Part shown: piece after piece, positions 16,434 to 25,437 of the stretch
How the letters are laid out: every line of letters starts with the position of its first letter
Numbering within the stretch: the stretch's first letter is position 1
Source: Rhodospirillaceae bacterium
GTDB taxonomy: Bacteria > Pseudomonadota > Alphaproteobacteria > Rhodospirillales > Rhodospirillaceae
DNA: 64,000 nucleotides
Reading direction: 5' to 3'
Assembly: GCA_018666155.1 (NCBI GenBank)
Contig: JABJAH010000066.1
Coordinates: forward strand, 20,783 to 84,782
The notes under the pieces: generated by a model
What the model saw: only the letters and a program-made list of their open reading frames with translations
What the model was told of the DNA's origin: nothing
Database searches by the model: none
Position numbers and translations under genes: made by a program

Positions 16434-17774
16434 CTGACCTCCGTCACGCAACTGCTTGCGGCAGAAATCAAAGCGACGACATTCGACGATGTTCCACGTG
16501 GAGCAATTGATCGCCTCACCCGATTGTTCGTCGACCAGATTGGCGTCACCTACATGGGACATGAGGCGACCGGTAAAGCGTTATGCGCTTATGCGGCGGA
16601 TGCAGACGGCAAACCTGAGGCTCTGTTGATCGGGACCGATCAAAAAACATCCTGCGGACTTGCGGCCGGCATCAATGCACAGGTCGGGCGCAATGCAGAT
16701 TTTGAAGATACAGGCCCTGGGCTGCATCCAGGCCCACTCGTTGTGCATACGGCTTTAGCCGTGGCGCAGCGCTGCGGTTCATCTGGGCAGGAGCTGCTGG
16801 CAGCGATGGCCCTTGGCTATGACCTCAATGCGCGGTTCTTCAAAGCCTCAACTGCCGGACCTGATGTACGCCACAACACCATGATCGCGGCAGCAATAAC
16901 GGCGAAGCTGCTGGATCTGGATCAAGACAAGATCGCACGCGCCCTGAGCCTCGCCTGGGAGTTCCCGATCAAGGCCGCCAACTATACCCGGCCCAGGGTG
17001 AGCAAGCGCATCAGCGCTTTAGGGATGGGGCATTTCTTTTCAGCGCAAAATGGGGTGCAAGCAGCGCTGATGACGACCCACGGTTTTGAAAGCGTCGTCG
17101 ACGAAGTCGATCAGTTAGGCGACGTCTATGACCTGGACATCCTAGTGGACCAGTCAAAGCGCTATCATGACATTGAACACGCGCTCTTTCTCAAACCGTG
17201 GCCGACCAGCCACGCTTGCCATGCCGTGATTCAGAGCATTGAAGATCTGATGACCACTCATGATCTGACAGCATCAGACATTACGGCGGTACGCGCAGGC
17301 CTCCCGGACATTTACCTGATGCCCCATCAGAATAACAACCATCCGGAAACCTATTGGGAGGCGGTGTATTCGGTGGCCTGGTCCTTCGCCATGGTCATTC
17401 ACCGAGTGCCGCCGGGACCAGCTTGGTTTACGGCCTCGCGGATTAAAGACCAAGTTTATCACGCTCTAACGGAGTGCATCACCGGTGTGGAACACCCGCC
17501 GGCGACGGAGGCGATGAAAACTTTGGACTTAGAGTCCGTCGACGGCTGGGTCGAACTGGAGACGGCGAAAGGCACCCTGCGCGCAGAGCGCAACATGCGT
17601 GACACCTACGGCAGCCCGACGACACCAATGCCGGAGGAGATGTTCAAGGGTAAGTTCATGCGCACGGCAGAACCGAGCATCGGCGCGGTTCGTGCAAGCG
17701 CGTTGTATGCCGACTTATGGGACGTCGCCGAGATAGTGGACGTGACGATCTTGGTCGAGAAAATGAGTCCCTAA
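16434..17774 (+). CDS. MmgE/PrpD family protein (2-methylcitrate dehydratase-like)
   Basis: A 446-residue protein of the MmgE/PrpD family, whose members include 2-methylcitrate dehydratase and cis-aconitate decarboxylase. Motifs: ADFEDTGPGLHPGPLVVHTALAVA split as DFEDTG and HPGPLVVHTA, YDLNARFFKA, MGHFFSAQNGVQAALM and KPWPTSHACHAVI. Start choice: the frame is open from 16410; a full family-like N-terminus (TSVTQLLAAEIKATTFDDVP) is reached only from CTG at 16434, which has AGGAG at 16421-16425. The next usable start, TTG at 16524, loses about 30 conserved residues. The stop shares CTAA with the convergent DUF1838 gene. Confidence 0.8.
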   Translation: MTSVTQLLAAEIKATTFDDVPRGAIDRLTRLFVDQIGVTYMGHEATGKALCAYAADADGKPEALLIGTDQKTSCGLAAGINAQVGRNADFEDTGPGLHPGPLVVHTALAVAQRCGSSGQELLAAMALGYDLNARFFKASTAGPDVRHNTMIAAAITAKLLDLDQDKIARALSLAWEFPIKAANYTRPRVSKRISALGMGHFFSAQNGVQAALMTTHGFESVVDEVDQLGDVYDLDILVDQSKRYHDIEHALFLKPWPTSHACHAVIQSIEDLMTTHDLTASDITAVRAGLPDIYLMPHQNNNHPETYWEAVYSVAWSFAMVIHRVPPGPAWFTASRIKDQVYHALTECITGVEHPPATEAMKTLDLESVDGWVELETAKGTLRAERNMRDTYGSPTTPMPEEMFKGKFMRTAEPSIGAVRASALYADLWDVAEIVDVTILVEKMSP

Positions 17775-18607
17775 ATCGCGGGGTCTTCAAGGAACCCGGG
17801 ATATTCGCGTTCGACCCAGCTTTTGATATCCGCAGGTGCAGAAGCGGCATTGCCTTGCAGCTTTTGTCCGTAAACCTGCCAGCTGATCATGCCCTTACTG
17901 TTATCCAGTCCCATCCATGGCCGGAAGCCGCCGAGACTTTGGTAGTTCATGGTGCACGGGCGAAAGTCTGCCTCGTCGGCCGCCATATCAGCCGCATCAG
18001 CGGTAAATACGGTGAGTGAGGATGATGTGCCGACAGTGCCAGCGTTTCGGCCTTTCACCTTGGAAACGAAATTCTCAGTCATGAAGACCTTGCCGCCATT
18101 GACGACCGGCGTATCAAAACCACCTTCGTAGGCAATGAGACGGTCACTAAGTTCTCGATGGGGACCACGGGCGGAGACAGTCTCACGGTTGAGAGAAACA
18201 ACGCGGTCAGGTGTCCCAACTACACCGTTAATCGGATTGGTCCAGGTATCCAGTGGCGCGTTGGTTTCCACATCGCGGAACGTCCCTCGCCCAGCAGATA
18301 CTTGTTCATAGGTCGTATCGCTTGTGCGGGTTAAACGCTGGAACGTTAACCCTTCGACCTTCATCAAATTTACGGCGATGTCGTCGTTCATTTTCCCCCA
18401 AACATTGCCGCTCCACCACCACAGCACCAACTCATCGTCTTCAACGCCACCGCGCATCCGTACGTACAGTTCGAGTTCGTTCTCAGGGGCGGTGAGATCG
18501 AGCGCCGCAGACGCGCGCGACGACCCTAAACCGGTAGATGCTGCCAGGGCCGCTGCGGCCGTAAGTGCGTTACGACGGGTAAGGGATAAAGGTTTGGGTT
18601 CAGTCAT
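17771..18607 (-). CDS. DUF1838 family exported protein (copy 1)
   Basis: A 278-residue protein with a twin-arginine-type leader (SLTRRNALTAAAALAAS) and DUF1838 motifs LVLWWWSGNVWGKM, DTWTNPINGV and FRPWMGLDNSKGMI. Function unknown for the family. ATG at 18607 is preferred; upstream residues do not resemble the family. It overlaps the stop of the DUF3500 gene by 8 bases. A longer, diverged relative lies at 28384. Probably periplasmic. Confidence 0.82.
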   Translation of the reverse strand: MTEPKPLSLTRRNALTAAAALAASTGLGSSRASAALDLTAPENELELYVRMRGGVEDDELVLWWWSGNVWGKMNDDIAVNLMKVEGLTFQRLTRTSDTTYEQVSAGRGTFRDVETNAPLDTWTNPINGVVGTPDRVVSLNRETVSARGPHRELSDRLIAYEGGFDTPVVNGGKVFMTENFVSKVKGRNAGTVGTSSSLTVFTADAADMAADEADFRPCTMNYQSLGGFRPWMGLDNSKGMISWQVYGQKLQGNAASAPADIKSWVEREYPGFLEDPAI

Positions 18608-19676
18608 CAGCGTGGCTCTCTTCGTAGTGACGACGTAGGAGATCAGCACCGTAGTCTTGACCAGGCTGGCGCATCACTGTGTGAATGTGATTGACGTCGG
18701 GCTCACGCACATCGTCCCGGATGCGCGCCAGATTGAGCGTGTGATCGAACTCGATCAGCACCGACGGACTGTGAATGCGGTAGTAAAACGCATCACCCGG
18801 TGCCGTACCCCCCATCCACGCGAAATGAAGCGCCGCAGGGCCGTCGGCGGCGATTCGAGCCAGTAACGGGTCGGCGGCATCCGGCTCCATGTTGCGCACG
18901 TATTCTTCAATGAGGTGTTGGAGTTGAGCGCGTTGGGCGTCCGTCAGTTCCGAAGATGGCAAGCCCACAATCTCCGTTAGGGCTTCGCCGCGCTCTGGCC
19001 CCGTGAATATTTCATCGGGGACCGTCGCACTGAGCACCGCTTGTTCGCGCTGGGTCGCGGTGAGGCTATTTACAAGGGCAACGGCTTTGTCTTCCTCTTC
19101 GCCAAGAATGCGCCACCCCGCGTAGGGGCCATCCGGCACTTCATTGGGCTGAACACCGATAAAAGCCGGTGTAACCTCAACCATGCCGCTGGCCACCGTA
19201 AAGTTGAGTCCGAGATGATGACCATCCAACTGCCAGCCCCACGGCGCTTGGCCAGACGGATCGCCAAATATACCGAGCCAATAATAGCCGGAGCCAAAAT
19301 CGAATCCGGGCGGCAATTGAGCAGGGTCTTCGATTTTTGAAAACAGGTAGTCGTCAACCCGCATGATGCCTGTTGCCTTTTGATACCCTTGGCTGCTGAG
19401 GCCACATTGCACCAGGCGATGTCCCAGCTTGCGTTGGGTTTCAGTCATGTCTCCGAATGTTAGGCCTTCATTGCGGAATCTCGACCCAGGAAGGTTGGTC
19501 CATTTCTTGCGGCCCTCATGATCAAACGCCCGCACCGCCTTGGACGTCTGTTCATCGGAGAGCGCAGACAAAAAAGCCACAGCGGCCGTGCTACATGTTT
19601 CTCCTACCGAGTCCGCGTGCGCAGGTGCGTTGATAGCAAGACCGAGGACAGCCGCCAGTAAGCCTAAAACCCGCAT
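18600..19676 (-). CDS. DUF3500 family exported protein
   Basis: A 358-residue protein with a Sec signal peptide (MRVLGLLAAVLGLAINAPAHA). DUF3500 features are visible: PWGWQLDGHHLGLNFT, FYYRIHSPSVLIEFDHT, and HIHTVMRQPGQDYGADLL near the C-terminus. Conserved histidines in the central and last motifs could bind metal, but the family function is not established. It lies between the Tat amidohydrolase and DUF1838 genes on the minus strand, overlapping the latter by 8 bases and starting 13 bases after the former. Confidence 0.8.
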   Translation of the reverse strand: MRVLGLLAAVLGLAINAPAHADSVGETCSTAAVAFLSALSDEQTSKAVRAFDHEGRKKWTNLPGSRFRNEGLTFGDMTETQRKLGHRLVQCGLSSQGYQKATGIMRVDDYLFSKIEDPAQLPPGFDFGSGYYWLGIFGDPSGQAPWGWQLDGHHLGLNFTVASGMVEVTPAFIGVQPNEVPDGPYAGWRILGEEEDKAVALVNSLTATQREQAVLSATVPDEIFTGPERGEALTEIVGLPSSELTDAQRAQLQHLIEEYVRNMEPDAADPLLARIAADGPAALHFAWMGGTAPGDAFYYRIHSPSVLIEFDHTLNLARIRDDVREPDVNHIHTVMRQPGQDYGADLLRRHYEESHADD

Positions 19677-19689
19677 TACTAATCCCCTG

Positions 19690-21192
19690 TTACCGATCCT
19701 GTTGCGACAAGAAGCGCAAGAACTCGCGACGGTTTTTAGGACCATAGGTGAGGTAGCTTGGGTCCTGCCGTTCGGCGTATTCCTGTTTCGCTTTTTCCAC
19801 CGGATCGGCCTTGGTGTGCTTACGCACATCGTCCGGGGAAAGCTCATAGGCTTCAGCCCCGTTGAGACCAAACACCTTGGCACGGATTTCCGGTGTGATT
19901 TTTGGGTAACCGTACTTCTCTTGGAACTCGTCAGAAATTTGGAAGGCGCGGAAGGCCATGATCTGATCTTGCGGAGAGCCGTACCAAATAGAGTCCGTGC
20001 CCCACAACACGCGGTCTTCGCCGACGTACTTGAGCAGCTTACCCATCACATGGGCGGCCTGATCAGGATCACGCATCAGGTAACGCCAGGTGCTGCCGAT
20101 TTCGGCGTACACGTTCTTTTGGTCCGTGGCTGAAATGCCGCTATCGGTCAGTGAGTTGATGAGATCATCGACCCCCGAGCCCGAGTCCCGTGAATAGGCT
20201 CCTTCGGGCACACGCATGTCGTAGCCAGAGTGATAGATCATAAAGGTAATATCAGGATTCGCAGTAGCCGCCGGGCCAACATCACGGGAACTGGCGTACC
20301 TCAAATTCTCTGTGTACTGGAGAAACGGCAAGCCTTTGTGCACGGCGAGCCGTTTGATCCCCGTCTTGCGCACCTTATCGAGAAAATGTTGTCCAAGTTC
20401 ATCGTCCAAATAATAGCCCGTGTCTTTCGGGCCGTGCTGGGTATAGGTCTTCCATGCGGCAACCGGCCAGTTGGCAGCGGTTTCATCCATCGCTTCGAGG
20501 TCTTCCGGATAGGTCGGCATGCAACGGCCGTGGACCATCAGGCGTTGCGTGGTATCCAGCGCATCAAGAATACGCACAGTCTCAGCCCCTTCTGAATACT
20601 GCGGCATCATCTGATTATCCGGCGCCGGACCAAAGGACAGCACAGCGATATCCGTATCACTGTCCATAAACACTTCTTTGACGTAAGCCTCGCCGGTCAG
20701 GCAATCCATATGACCGAGGTCGGGGTCGTCACCAGCAAAATCACAGCCGACTTGAGGCGCGAAAAACTTGAAGTTGTTGCGTGCCGGATAAAGCGGCGTG
20801 CCTTCGGCCCAGCTCTCAATATTGCCGACGTGGTGGCCTTGGACATCGAAAATGAATTCGTCGCCATCAAGGGCCTCTTTCGCGGCGGCTTCATCCTTGC
20901 CCGCCTCCCAAGGGAGTTCATAGGTACTGCCGCTCTTGCCCGTCGCCGCATTGACTTCATTAAAGGCGAGCAGCGTTGTTGCCGCACCGGCCGTCGAGAC
21001 AAGAAAATCGCGGCGATGCTGACCGGTGTGCCGGGCGTTCTGGTCGGCCTGAGTCAGCGCCAGTCGATTGGCCTCATTGTTAGCCGCGGTCAACGGTCGC
21101 GGCATGAATTCCCCGTTCGAGGTGGTGTCGACCTTGATCGGCAAACGAATGCCATCAGGATCGTTCTCAAACGTGCGTGATTTCTTGCTCAT
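19690..21192 (-). CDS. Amidohydrolase family protein with internal Tat signal
   Basis: A 500-residue amidohydrolase_2-like metal hydrolase or decarboxylase. A twin-arginine motif (HRRDFLVSTAGAATTLLAF) sits at about residues 59-77, after an unusually long basic N-terminal region. Metal-site candidates are in FDVQGHHVGN, IYHSGYDMRV and VLWGTDSIWYGSP. It is the first gene of the minus-strand trio with DUF3500 and DUF1838. Substrate unknown. Probably exported to the periplasm. Confidence 0.8.
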   Translation of the reverse strand: MSKKSRTFENDPDGIRLPIKVDTTSNGEFMPRPLTAANNEANRLALTQADQNARHTGQHRRDFLVSTAGAATTLLAFNEVNAATGKSGSTYELPWEAGKDEAAAKEALDGDEFIFDVQGHHVGNIESWAEGTPLYPARNNFKFFAPQVGCDFAGDDPDLGHMDCLTGEAYVKEVFMDSDTDIAVLSFGPAPDNQMMPQYSEGAETVRILDALDTTQRLMVHGRCMPTYPEDLEAMDETAANWPVAAWKTYTQHGPKDTGYYLDDELGQHFLDKVRKTGIKRLAVHKGLPFLQYTENLRYASSRDVGPAATANPDITFMIYHSGYDMRVPEGAYSRDSGSGVDDLINSLTDSGISATDQKNVYAEIGSTWRYLMRDPDQAAHVMGKLLKYVGEDRVLWGTDSIWYGSPQDQIMAFRAFQISDEFQEKYGYPKITPEIRAKVFGLNGAEAYELSPDDVRKHTKADPVEKAKQEYAERQDPSYLTYGPKNRREFLRFLSQQDR

Positions 21193-21602
21193 GGTGCGTA
21201 CCCCTAAAATGAAGAACCGATGGTAGCGTCCGAAGTGGCACCGGGGCTACCCGACTCCGACACCATAGCCGCCCCTTCTCAAGCCCTATCCCCCCGTTGG
21301 ACAGAACCCGCGACCGTAAATATCGCCAGACGAATGAAAAGCGGTTGGTCGCGCTTGCGCCCAGGTTTGGTTGAGAGTGCACAACCGACCCCAACAGCAA
21401 ACAAATCCTCAATATGGCCGGGCGTGGGCTTTTGATCGTTTGACGCTAACCAGAACTGCACCCATGATCATGGTGCTCTGGAGCGTCTCACAAGGGTTTA
21501 TCTTCGAGACAAAGACGGTCCTGCGTCATGGTATAGGACCGCGCTCGTGTATAGAAAGTTCATCAGACAGGGCGTCACCGGCTGCGTTCGCGGGACGCCT
21601 TT
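21193..21602. other. Intergenic region between divergent amidohydrolase and GAF kinase genes
   Basis: About 410 bases without a convincing gene on either strand. A possible plus-strand promoter is TTGACG (21440-21445) and CATGAT (21463-21468), 17 bases apart, about 135 bases upstream of the kinase start. A short GGCGTC/GACGCC inverted repeat lies just before the kinase ATG. Nothing else is supported. Confidence 0.35.
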
Positions 21603-22856
21603 ATGACTGTTCCCGCAGCCTTACCGGAAAACGAGTCTGAACGCCTTGCGCGATTGCGCGCGTACGACATTCTCGACACCTCACCTGAAGAAGCCTTTGA
21701 CCGCATTACCCGCGTGGCTGCGCATTTGTTCGGGACCCCTATCGCGTTGGTCAGTTTGGTTGATGAGAACCGTCAATGGTTCAAGTCACGCCAAGGTTTG
21801 GATGCGACCGAAACTCCTCGTGACGTCGCATTCTGCGCGCATGCCATTTTAGAAGACGAATTGTTCGTTGTTCCCAACGCAACGCTTGATGATCGCTTCA
21901 AGAACAATCCTCTCGTGACGGGCGGACCGGAGATTCAGTTTTATGCGGGCGCGCCACTGAGAACAAAAGACGGGCTTGGCCTTGGCACACTGTGCATCAT
22001 CGATACGAAGCCTCACGACCTGACGGATCTTCAACTAGAACAACTACAGGACCTTGCCGATCTGGCGATGGATGCCCTGAGTTTGCGCCGGGCTGGGCGT
22101 CATGCCATCGAAGAAGCGCACCAGACAGCCAAGCTGGGCTCGCTGCAAGACTCCTTCATCGACAGCATAAACCATGAACTGAGAACGCCCCTTACTTCCC
22201 TTGCAGGTGCACTCGGCCTCCTACGCAACGGCGTTGTGGCGGACCTAGACGAAGAAACCCAAAGCGTCTTTGAAGTTGCTGACCGCAACACCCATACGCT
22301 CATGAAACTCATTGTCGACCTTCTTGATATGTCGAATATCGAAAAGGGTGAGCTTGTACTGAATTTTGAGTCGTTTGACCTTCTAGAACTCGCCAACACG
22401 GTCGCGGATGAAGCAAATTCGGATAAAAAAATGAAGACAGCGCGTGTGTCGATAGACGACACGGCTGTTTCTCAAGTGGTTTACGCTGACCCCATGCTGA
22501 TCGGCAAAGCAGTGTCCGCATTGGTTAAAAATGCACTGCGGTTCTCTCCAAACGACACGCCCGTTACCCTTCATCTTAGGGCGGGCATAGAGTCCGTTAT
22601 TGTCGAAGTCGCCGATCTTGGCATTGGTATTTCATTGCAGGACCGGTCACGCGTCTTCAAGAAATTCTTTAAGCTTGATGAATCAGGCAATATCAATGGC
22701 GCGGGTTTGGGTTTGAGCATTGCTAAAAGGCTTATCGAAGCCCATGGCGGAGAAATTGGCATCCAGGCCAACACGCCGCGTGGGACCCGCGTGATCTTTG
22801 AAATCCCTCGCACTCTGATGACCCAGGATCAACAAAGCGCACCATCGACGTCATAG
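21603..22856 (+). CDS. GAF-domain sensor histidine kinase
   Basis: A 417-residue soluble kinase. An N-terminal GAF domain (about residues 20-165, with APLRTKDGLGLGTLCIID) is followed by a HisKA region with the phospho-accepting His191 (SINHELRTPLTS), then the ATPase domain: N box KAVSALVKNALRFSP, G1 ADLGIGIS, F box FKKFFK, G2 GAGLGLSIAKR. No transmembrane segment, so it senses a cytosolic signal. No partner response regulator is adjacent, making it an orphan in this window. Confidence 0.9.
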   Translation: MTVPAALPENESERLARLRAYDILDTSPEEAFDRITRVAAHLFGTPIALVSLVDENRQWFKSRQGLDATETPRDVAFCAHAILEDELFVVPNATLDDRFKNNPLVTGGPEIQFYAGAPLRTKDGLGLGTLCIIDTKPHDLTDLQLEQLQDLADLAMDALSLRRAGRHAIEEAHQTAKLGSLQDSFIDSINHELRTPLTSLAGALGLLRNGVVADLDEETQSVFEVADRNTHTLMKLIVDLLDMSNIEKGELVLNFESFDLLELANTVADEANSDKKMKTARVSIDDTAVSQVVYADPMLIGKAVSALVKNALRFSPNDTPVTLHLRAGIESVIVEVADLGIGISLQDRSRVFKKFFKLDESGNINGAGLGLSIAKRLIEAHGGEIGIQANTPRGTRVIFEIPRTLMTQDQQSAPSTS

Positions 22857-22877
22857 GAAGATGTGCCGCCGCTGCCC

Positions 22878-24377
22878 TTAACTCTGCACCGGCAGCGTTA
22901 CCCGCGTGCGCAAGCCACCTTCGGCACGGTCGAGCAGTTCGATATCTCCGCCCATAGAACGAATGGCGTTGCGGGCAATGGTCATGCCAAGACCGGTGCC
23001 ACCGGTATCCCGTGAGCGTGACCCTTCGAGCCGGAAGAACGGCGTAAACACCTGCTCTTTTTCTGCATCTGGGATGCCAGGTCCCTTGTCGTCGATCAGA
23101 ACTTCGATGTTCTCACCCGCCTCCGACAAAGAGACGTCAGCACAGCCACCATACTTGATGGCGTTCTCGATAATATTGGTCAGCGCACGCTTGAGACCAA
23201 GCGGACGGATAGTTAGGTCCATGGCCTCTGGCCCGCTGTAACTTGTGGCACCTCCCGCTTCTGCTTCGTCGCTGACGATCCGTGCGATCAGGGCGGCGAT
23301 ATCGGTCGGCATCGCCGGTTCATTGGCGGCATCATCGCGAGCGAAAGCCAGAGTGGCGCTGATCATCGCTTCCATATCGTCGAGATCAGACAGCATTTTG
23401 TCACGTTGCTCTGAATCCTCGACAAATTCGGCGCGCAAACGCATACGAGTAATCGGTGTGCGCAAGTCGTGCGAAATCGCGGCCAGCATTTGCGTGCGGT
23501 CTTGGACGAAGCGCTTGAGGCGGCTTTGCATGGTGTTGAATGCGCGGGCCGCACGACGGACCTCGCCGGTTCCGGTTTCCGGCAACGGCGTCGCATTAAG
23601 CCCAATACCAAGTCGCTCTGCCGCCATGGCAAACAGAGAGACGGGCTTGGTGGCCCGACGTACTGCATAGATGGCCAGGCCTGCGATCAATAAGGTCAAT
23701 GCTGTGGTCCACAGGAACGGCCGGTTGCGCTCACTGGCTTCGGTAAGATCCAGATCAACGCGAGCGTTCAGCCAAATATTCTCGCCAAACCGGATCGATG
23801 CTCGAACAAAAGGTTGGAAGCCTCGAATATCGCGAAGCGCCTGATCCAAGTCGGACGTCCGACGTTCAGCCTCAACACTGGCCCGCGGCCGGTCCGTTGG
23901 CGGTGGTGAGGTTGCTCCCAATCGTGGCGCACGCTGCATGTCTCGACGTTGACGTCTGAGGTCTCGGCGCACTTCTTCTTGCGTGGGGAACCGTTCCGCA
24001 CCGACGGTCGCGTCAATCCGGCTGTCCGTATGAATCTCCGTACCGTCCGGAAATTCCTGAGCCAATCGGCGATACACGATCCGAGACGTAAAGACCTCGT
24101 CCGACTCCTGCACGAGAGGCCGGCTCGTAATCACCATGCGTAGACCTGGGGAATTTAGATCTTGAATGAGACCGAGCCGGTCGCGCATAGGCGCTTGCTC
24201 AATCACCCGCTTAAAGACGATCAGTTGATCGGCGGCCTGACTAGCGGCGGCGGCGGCAGCCGCCTGATCACGAAAAATGAAATAGGTAATGAGCGACGAG
24301 CCATAGATCAAAATGACGGCGGCAACCAAAACCGTAAACAACCAGCCACCAAGGCTATCGGGGACAACGCGCTTCAT
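22878..24377 (-). CDS. Membrane sensor histidine kinase (EnvZ/OmpB type)
   Basis: A 499-residue inner-membrane kinase. First membrane helix about residues 12-35, a periplasmic domain of about 185 residues including a basic, Arg-rich stretch and a Pro-rich loop, a second helix at about 221-240, then HAMP and HisKA with His303 (AISHDLRTPITRMR). ATPase motifs: N box RALTNIIENAIKYGG, G1 DDKGPGIP, G2 GTGLGMTIARNAI. It is the second gene of a minus-strand operon, 10 bases after the response regulator. The ligand is unknown; the duplicated secreted protein at 25531 is a candidate periplasmic partner. Confidence 0.92.
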   Translation of the reverse strand: MKRVVPDSLGGWLFTVLVAAVILIYGSSLITYFIFRDQAAAAAAASQAADQLIVFKRVIEQAPMRDRLGLIQDLNSPGLRMVITSRPLVQESDEVFTSRIVYRRLAQEFPDGTEIHTDSRIDATVGAERFPTQEEVRRDLRRQRRDMQRAPRLGATSPPPTDRPRASVEAERRTSDLDQALRDIRGFQPFVRASIRFGENIWLNARVDLDLTEASERNRPFLWTTALTLLIAGLAIYAVRRATKPVSLFAMAAERLGIGLNATPLPETGTGEVRRAARAFNTMQSRLKRFVQDRTQMLAAISHDLRTPITRMRLRAEFVEDSEQRDKMLSDLDDMEAMISATLAFARDDAANEPAMPTDIAALIARIVSDEAEAGGATSYSGPEAMDLTIRPLGLKRALTNIIENAIKYGGCADVSLSEAGENIEVLIDDKGPGIPDAEKEQVFTPFFRLEGSRSRDTGGTGLGMTIARNAIRSMGGDIELLDRAEGGLRTRVTLPVQS

Positions 24378-24387
24378 CGGTCGGCCC

Positions 24388-25125
24388 CTAGGTCCGTGTC
24401 ACTTCGGCGGTGAGCATATAGCCCCCGCCACGGACGGTTTTAATCAAGGTCGGCTCGCGATAGTCGGGCTCGATTTTCTTGCGCAGGCGACCGACCTGGA
24501 CATCAATGGAGCGATCAAAGGGAATTGCCGATCGCCCTTTGGCCATATCGAGAAGCTGGTCCCTATTTAATATGCGTTGGGCATGACCAACGAACGCCAA
24601 GAGCAGGTCATACTCTCCGGCGGTGAGATCGATTTCCTCTTCACCTTGAAATAAAGAACGTGTGGCCGGGTCTAACACAAATTTATCGAACGCGTAGCGG
24701 CCTGTTTTCTCACCGTCGCTACTACTGGCCGGGCCGCCTTGCTCTGCCCGACGCAACACGGCTTTAATCCGGGCCGCCAGCTCACGCGGATTGAAGGGCT
24801 TGGCCATATAGTCGTCAGCCCCGACCTCAAGACCAATGATGCGATCCACATCCTCGCCCATGGCCGTCAACATAATGACCGGCATGTTGGAGTCCGCTCG
24901 AACCTTGCGGCACAGGGTCAGCCCGTCTTCGCCCGGCATCATGAGATCGAGCACTATGAGATCAATCTGCCAGTCGGTGAGCGCTTTCTTCATCTCCCGG
25001 CCATCGCGGGCGGTCGTCACCCGGTACTCGTGCTTGACCAGAAACCGAGACAATAAATCCCGGATTTCAGAATCATCGTCGACGATCAGGATATGAGGTT
25101 TGGTGGTTTCAGTAACATTTGACAT
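24388..25125 (-). CDS. OmpR-family response regulator
   Basis: A 245-residue regulator with a receiver domain (phospho-acceptor Asp60 in DLIVLDLMMPGEDG, acidic pocket VDDDSE, Lys in MAKPFNPRELAARI) and a winged-helix output domain (FDRSIDVQVGRLRKKIEPD, TVRGGGYML). It should bind direct repeats, and CGTTAC elements occur in the divergent region upstream. A TATAAT lies only 9 bases before its ATG with no Shine-Dalgarno, suggesting a leaderless or nearly leaderless transcript. It precedes the kinase gene by 10 bases. Confidence 0.93.
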   Translation of the reverse strand: MSNVTETTKPHILIVDDDSEIRDLLSRFLVKHEYRVTTARDGREMKKALTDWQIDLIVLDLMMPGEDGLTLCRKVRADSNMPVIMLTAMGEDVDRIIGLEVGADDYMAKPFNPRELAARIKAVLRRAEQGGPASSSDGEKTGRYAFDKFVLDPATRSLFQGEEEIDLTAGEYDLLLAFVGHAQRILNRDQLLDMAKGRSAIPFDRSIDVQVGRLRKKIEPDYREPTLIKTVRGGGYMLTAEVTRT

Positions 25126-25134
25126 GACGCAGAT

Positions 25135-25140
25135 ATTATA
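25135..25140 (-). promoter_or_regulatory. -10 element of the response-regulator gene, giving a near-leaderless transcript
   Basis: TATAAT on the minus strand at 25140-25135, 9 bases from the ATG at 25125. The position 17 bases further up reads GTGGTG, a poor -35, as expected for an activator-dependent promoter. A start site 6-8 bases downstream of the -10 would leave only a few leader bases. Confidence 0.5.
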
Positions 25141-25178
25141 GGCCCACGGCCCAGAAGCACCACTAATCCCGCAACAAA

Positions 25179-25250
25179 CGGTAACAGAGGGGCCCCTCGT
25201 TACAGATCGTTACCCTTATAGGGGGTGCAGGACATCGCTCCGTTACAGAG
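25179..25250. promoter_or_regulatory. CGTTAC repeat cluster, likely response-regulator binding sites
   Basis: The element CGTTACAGA occurs at 25198 and 25241, and CGTTACCCT at 25208, exactly 10 bases after the first, as expected for OmpR-family direct repeats. An inverted copy (GGTAACAGAGG) starts at 25180. All lie between the divergent regulator gene and the small ORF at 25326, so the two-component system probably controls itself and the divergent unit. Confidence 0.6.
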
Positions 25251-25325
25251 GGCTGTCTTAATGGCCCCATCGAAATTGCAGATCACGGCGCCGCAGCGCA
25301 CCAACTTAGAAACGAGGACAAAACA

Positions 25326-25421
25326 ATGGACATCACCTTGAACACCGCAATCACCAGTCTGGTTCTGTACACCACCTGGGCGACCATCGCCTCAACCGTA
25401 GCTTCTGCCTGCCCCTTCTAG
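25326..25421 (+). CDS. 31-residue hydrophobic small protein
   Basis: ATG at 25326 follows a GAGGA site (25314-25318 region) at good spacing. The product has seven Thr (all ACC codons), many hydrophobic residues (SLVLYTTWATIASTVASA) and ends in CPF, fitting one short membrane helix. It lies downstream of the CGTTAC repeats, divergent from the two-component genes, and is followed by a strong hairpin and then the secreted protein gene. It may be a small membrane regulator of the kinase, or a leader peptide; this is inference. Confidence 0.5.
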   Translation: MDITLNTAITSLVLYTTWATIASTVASACPF

Positions 25422-25437
25422 CAGCGGCTACACCCTC

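Noticed and set aside
19540..20133. A 197-codon plus-strand frame inside the amidohydrolase/DUF3500 genes
   Set aside because: It is antisense to two well-supported genes with export signals and recognised motifs; shadow frame.
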